Source: Microlunatus elymi
GTDB taxonomy: Bacteria; Actinomycetota; Actinomycetes; Propionibacteriales; Propionibacteriaceae
Direction: 5' to 3'
DNA length: 64,000 nt
NCBI RefSeq assembly: GCF_007362775.1
Contig: NZ_CP041692.1
Location: 682,001 to 746,000, forward strand
Shown: piece by piece, positions 61,487 to 64,000 of the stretch
How positions within the stretch are numbered: the stretch's first letter is position 1
Layout: every line of letters begins with the position of its first letter
Notes under the pieces: generated by a model
Database searches by the model: none
Told to the model about the DNA's origin: nothing
The model's input: only the letters and a program-made list of their open reading frames with translations
Position numbers and translations under genes: made by a program

Positions 61487-62035
61487 TCACCGAGTCGGCG
61501 GCTGCGGTCCGTCACCCGGCTCACCGCGGTCGGGGCCATGATCAACTTCGTTGTCGCCCTCGACCGCGCGTCGCTGCTCCTTCTCCCAACGCTTCCGATC
61601 CGCTGCATCCAGCGCCTTCTTGCGTTGCCAGATCGACGACAGCGCGATCGGCAGGAAGATCAGCCACCAGAAGTTTCCCCAGTCCAGCCAGGTGATCAGA
61701 CCGATAGTGACCGGCCAGATGATCCAGAAGACGGCGTCGATGGTGTTCCGCGTCCTGAGCGGCATCCCCGGCGGGTGCTGCGCTACGGGCTGGGCAGCGT
61801 TCGCGGCCGTCGGCGCCAGACCAGTGCCGGGGTGGCGGGGATTCGGTGCCGGCAGATCGGTGAACAGCGGGTCGAGTTCGGTGCGGTATCGCGCGCCCAG
61901 TGCGGTGTTGAGCCGCTCGTCGAACTCGGCCTGGTCGAGTCGTCCCTGGGCGAGATGTTCCCGCAGGAATTCAGCAGCTCGATCGCGCTCGGCATCGCCG
62001 ATCCGTTGCGGTACGGGTTCGATCGGATTGCTCAC
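61487..62035 (-). CDS. DUF1707 two-helix membrane protein, paralogue 2
   Basis: A 182-residue protein with the same layout: QRIGDAERDRAAEFLREHLAQGRLDQAEFDERLNTALGARYRTELDPLFTDLP (about 12-65), linker, helices AVFWIIWPVTIGLITWL and FWWLIFLPIALSSIW, then a charged helix (QRKKALDAADRKRWEKEQRR) and a Gly/Asp/Pro-rich tail. GTG 62035 opens SNPIEPVPQRIGD, parallel to the start of paralogue 3. Also possible is ATG 62044. Confidence 0.83.
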   Translation of the reverse strand: MSNPIEPVPQRIGDAERDRAAEFLREHLAQGRLDQAEFDERLNTALGARYRTELDPLFTDLPAPNPRHPGTGLAPTAANAAQPVAQHPPGMPLRTRNTIDAVFWIIWPVTIGLITWLDWGNFWWLIFLPIALSSIWQRKKALDAADRKRWEKEQRRAVEGDNEVDHGPDRGEPGDGPQPPTR

Positions 62036-62149
62036 GCGGGCCATTCTCACAGGCTGAGGGCCGGATCGCGGCCGACTTTCATGATCAACTCGGCTGCGGG
62101 TGCTTGCCGGCTCGTGCCCTCGGACTCGGGGCTCAGCGTGGATCCAGGC

Positions 62150-62677
62150 TCAGGCCGGCGGGTCCCACTTGCGTCGTTCGTCATCCAGCCGGCGTCGCTC
62201 GGCCTCCAGGCGTCGCCGTTCGGCTCTCTCGCGGGCCTGGAGTTCGGCGTCGTAGCGGAATCGGGCCGAGGTCATCAAACCCCGGCGGCGATGCCAGGTG
62301 GTGGTCAGGGCGATGGCGGCCAGGATCAGGAACCACGCCTCGCCCTTGGACAGGATGAACAGTGCGATCGTCAGCGGCCAGATCGCAGCGGCCGCGATCG
62401 GCCAGACGTTCGACATCTTCGGCGGCCGCGGAGCAGACGCGGTGGCCGCCGACGCCTGGGCCGAACGCTGCACCGTACGCGGTGTCGGTGCGGGAAGGTC
62501 GAGGAACAGCCGGTCGAGATCGGACTGCCATTTCGCGGTCAGCGCAGCGGTCACCCGCTCGTCGAATTCCTCGGCGTCGAGCCGCCCTTGGGCGTGATGC
62601 TCGCGCAGGAACTCGGCGGCTTGATCCCGTTCGGCGTCCCCGATCCGCTGGGGTACGGGCTGCGACCAGTTGCTCAC
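62150..62677 (-). CDS. DUF1707 two-helix membrane protein, paralogue 3
   Basis: A 175-residue protein: SNWSQPVPQRIGDAERDQAAEFLREHHAQGRLDAEEFDERVTAALTAKWQSDLDRLFLDLP, linker, helices VWPIAAAAIWPLTIALFIL and AWFLILAAIALTTTW, then a strongly charged helix of Arg/Glu repeats (RERAERRRLEAERRRLDDER). GTG 62677 is chosen for its match to paralogue 2; GATACT lies 6 nt upstream and could be a leaderless -10. The start of the three-gene unit on the minus strand. Confidence 0.83.
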   Translation of the reverse strand: MSNWSQPVPQRIGDAERDQAAEFLREHHAQGRLDAEEFDERVTAALTAKWQSDLDRLFLDLPAPTPRTVQRSAQASAATASAPRPPKMSNVWPIAAAAIWPLTIALFILSKGEAWFLILAAIALTTTWHRRRGLMTSARFRYDAELQARERAERRRLEAERRRLDDERRKWDPPA

Positions 62678-62782
62678 CCAGTAAGTATCCTCGCGCCGGT
62701 CTCGATCTTCAGCCCCTTCGCAGGATGAGTTCTCTGCCGGCCGAATGGGAGCGCGGGCGATGATCGCGTACACTCGTGGCCG

Positions 62783-62868
62783 GTCCCCCGCGTGGCGATA
62801 TCTTGCCCAACTCCCCCAGGGTCGGAAGGCAGCAAGGGTAAGCGAGCTCTTTCGGGTACGCGGGGGGC
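62783..62868 (+). ncRNA. ffs: Signal recognition particle RNA (small bacterial type)
   Basis: GTCCCCCGCGT (62783-62793) pairs with ACGCGGGGGGC (62858-62868) to close the molecule. The apical domain carries CCCAGGGTCGGAAGGCAGCA and AAGGGTA, matching the conserved Ffh-binding internal loops and the GGAA loop of 4.5S RNA. Position just before dnaX is the common actinobacterial arrangement. The true ends may extend a few bases. Confidence 0.9.
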
Positions 62869-62879
62869 TCTTTCATCTG

Positions 62880-63482
62880 TCAGGTCAGCTGATAGCGCGC
62901 CAGAATCCGTTCCAGTTCAGCGATTCCGGCGTCTTGCTCGAAGACCTCCGCCGCCAGCCCGGCTACTCGGGCGCCGGCCACATTCGCCGCCACGTCATCG
63001 ACGAAGAGCGCCTCGTCCGGTTCGATGCCGAGCCGCTGGATGATCACCTCGAAGAAGGCCGGATCCGGTTTGGCCAGGCCGAGTTCGGAAGAGTAGAACT
63101 GCTCGTCAAAGACGTCGGCGTAGTCGGGCAGTGAGCGCATGTACGCGACCCGGACGTCCTGCTGATTGGTCGCCAGCGCACAGCCGATGCCGGACGTCCG
63201 CAGCTTCTTGATCCGATCGGTCAGCTGCCGGTCGACCACCAACGTCCGCCAACTGTCCAGGACGAGCTCGGGATCGGTGCTCAGCCCGCGCCGGCGCAAC
63301 GTGTCGGCCACCAGCGCGCCGAAGTCGCCACCGGCGATCGTCTCCTCGCGCTCCCGGGTGAACAACTCGGCCAAGGTCTCGACCGGTTCATCGCCCAGTC
63401 GACCCAGCAGGCTGTCCTGCCAGCCCGGCGGCATCCGTTGCAGTACGCCGTCGGCGTCGAACAGCACCCAGCTGATGGTCAT
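62880..63482 (-). CDS. HAD-superfamily hydrolase (subclass IA)
   Basis: A 200-residue phosphatase-like protein. Motif I VLFDADGVL (Asp8, Asp10), motif II ALATNQQ (Thr), motif III SSELGLAKPDPAFFEVI (Lys), motif IV ALFVDDVAANVAGARVAGL. The cap is a small helical insertion (about 20-90). The substrate may be a small phosphorylated metabolite. Its stop is only 12 bases from the end of the SRP RNA, on the opposite strand. Confidence 0.9.
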   Translation of the reverse strand: MTISWVLFDADGVLQRMPPGWQDSLLGRLGDEPVETLAELFTREREETIAGGDFGALVADTLRRRGLSTDPELVLDSWRTLVVDRQLTDRIKKLRTSGIGCALATNQQDVRVAYMRSLPDYADVFDEQFYSSELGLAKPDPAFFEVIIQRLGIEPDEALFVDDVAANVAGARVAGLAAEVFEQDAGIAELERILARYQLT

Positions 63483-63557
63483 GCCGACTCATCCTGCCAG
63501 TCGCACCGCCGTCGAGGCGGCCGGCTTTCGGCCGGGAGTCTTGTCGGAGCCACGGGC

Positions 63558-63563
63558 TAGGGT
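63558..63563 (+). promoter_or_regulatory. Leaderless -10 element of dnaX
   Basis: TAGGGT lies 7 nt before GTG 63571 and no ribosome site precedes that codon. Confidence 0.6.
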
Positions 63564-63570
63564 TTCCCCC

Positions 63571-64000
63571 GTGCAGGAGGACCAGGCGGAAGTCACAGAT
63601 CAGCCGGACGACGGCGCGCTGTTCGAGGCGGCCGCGCCGCCCGTCGCGCCGCCGTTGGCGCTCTATCGCCGGTATCGCCCGGACACGTTCGCGGAGGTCA
63701 TCGGACAGGAGCACGTCACCGAGCCGTTGCAGCGTGCACTGGTCAACAACCGCGTCAACCACGCCTACCTGTTCTCCGGTCCGCGCGGTTGCGGCAAGAC
63801 CACCTCGGCCCGGATCCTGGCCCGCGCGTTGAACTGTGAGCAGGGGCCGGCGGCCGAACCGTGCGGCGAGTGCGAGTCGTGCCGGGACCTGGCGACCGGG
63901 GGGCCGGGCAGTATCGACGTGATCGAGATCGACGCCGCCAGTCACGGCGGTGTCGACGACGCTCGTGATCTGCGCGAACGAGCCTTCTTCGCGCCGGTCA
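63571..64000 (+). CDS. dnaX: DNA polymerase III subunit gamma/tau, N-terminal part
   Basis: Cut by the window end after 143 codons. LALYRRYRPDTFAEVIGQEHVTEPLQRAL, Walker A FSGPRGCGKTTSARILARALNC, zinc-binding Cys set CGECESC and the sensor region IDVIEIDAASHGGVDDARDLRE are all DnaX landmarks. It is the ATPase of the replicative clamp loader. About 25 extra N-terminal residues precede the conserved start. GTG 63571 looks leaderless. ffs lies upstream, as in other actinobacteria. Confidence 0.95.
   Translation, partial: MQEDQAEVTDQPDDGALFEAAAPPVAPPLALYRRYRPDTFAEVIGQEHVTEPLQRALVNNRVNHAYLFSGPRGCGKTTSARILARALNCEQGPAAEPCGECESCRDLATGGPGSIDVIEIDAASHGGVDDARDLRERAFFAPV

Noticed and set aside
60250-62780. 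Prophage or integrated island at tRNA-Ser
   Set aside because: The duplicated tRNA end suggests integration, but no integrase, phage or conjugation gene lies near; flanking genes are ordinary.

Overview
The window comes from a high-GC actinobacterium, by eye about two thirds G+C. Propionibacteriaceae, and Microlunatus-like organisms in particular, fit best, but this is inference. Supporting signs are actinobacterial families (tRNA-adenosine-deaminase-associated protein next to tadA, LytR_C, DUF1707, DUF6636, DUF3516 helicase, UdgX), many GTG starts, and several leaderless promoters (TANNNT 6-7 nt before the start codon). The linked tadA/tRNA-Ser, upp, menB and ffs/dnaX genes mark it as chromosome.

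Layout. 0-3.1 kb: a membrane glycosyltransferase and an L,D-transpeptidase lipoprotein (envelope). 3.1-9.1 kb: a GntR repressor divergent from a homoprotocatechuate (4-hydroxyphenylacetate) meta-cleavage operon made of a FAH-RraA fusion, a DapA-like aldolase, hpaE and hpaD. 9.2-15.3 kb: a DUF6636 lipoprotein, then a minus-strand run of an XRE/MmyB regulator, three aldo-keto reductases (one frameshifted), a CMD protein and an SDR. 15.3-23 kb: a long palindrome, a class III aminotransferase, a sulfatase, a UDP-sulfoquinovose synthase (sqdB), GtrA, a GT2 and a membrane glycosyltransferase-like protein, which together suggest surface glycan or sulfoglycan work. 23-33 kb: HNH nuclease, DHA2 drug exporter, MOSC protein, LysR, sugar isomerase, an OmpR-type response regulator facing a degenerate Hpt protein, and a DUF3516 helicase. 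32.8-40.3 kb: a DedA-like protein, an AidB-like acyl-CoA dehydrogenase, menB, udgX, upp, the tadA pair, tRNA-Ser(CGA) and a CPA2 antiporter.

40.3-45.9 kb is an insertion-sequence hot spot. It holds two different intact IS1380-family elements and one intact IS256-family element; the IS256 copy has split a secreted peptidoglycan-binding protein gene and carries a clear 8-bp target duplication. The second IS1380 element ends 13 bp before the start codon of a D-amino-acid catabolic pair (D-serine-dehydratase-like enzyme and D-aminoacylase).

48.8-58 kb: tandem 51-bp repeats, then a five-gene MacAB-like export operon (two membrane-fusion proteins, ATPase, permease, DUF5666 lipoprotein) divergent from a MarR regulator and a CPA1 antiporter, with a perfect palindrome between them. 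58-64 kb: LytR_C protein, a ParB-like small protein, an unusual cluster of very small genes (including a 26-codon ORF with a 10-nt perfect Shine-Dalgarno), a tRNA-Ser(GGA) whose 3' half is duplicated beside it, three tandem DUF1707 paralogues, the SRP RNA gene, a HAD hydrolase and the start of dnaX.

The parts most likely to be undescribed are the small-gene cluster at 59.1-60.25 kb, the tRNA-Ser 3'-half duplication and the families of palindromic intergenic repeats.
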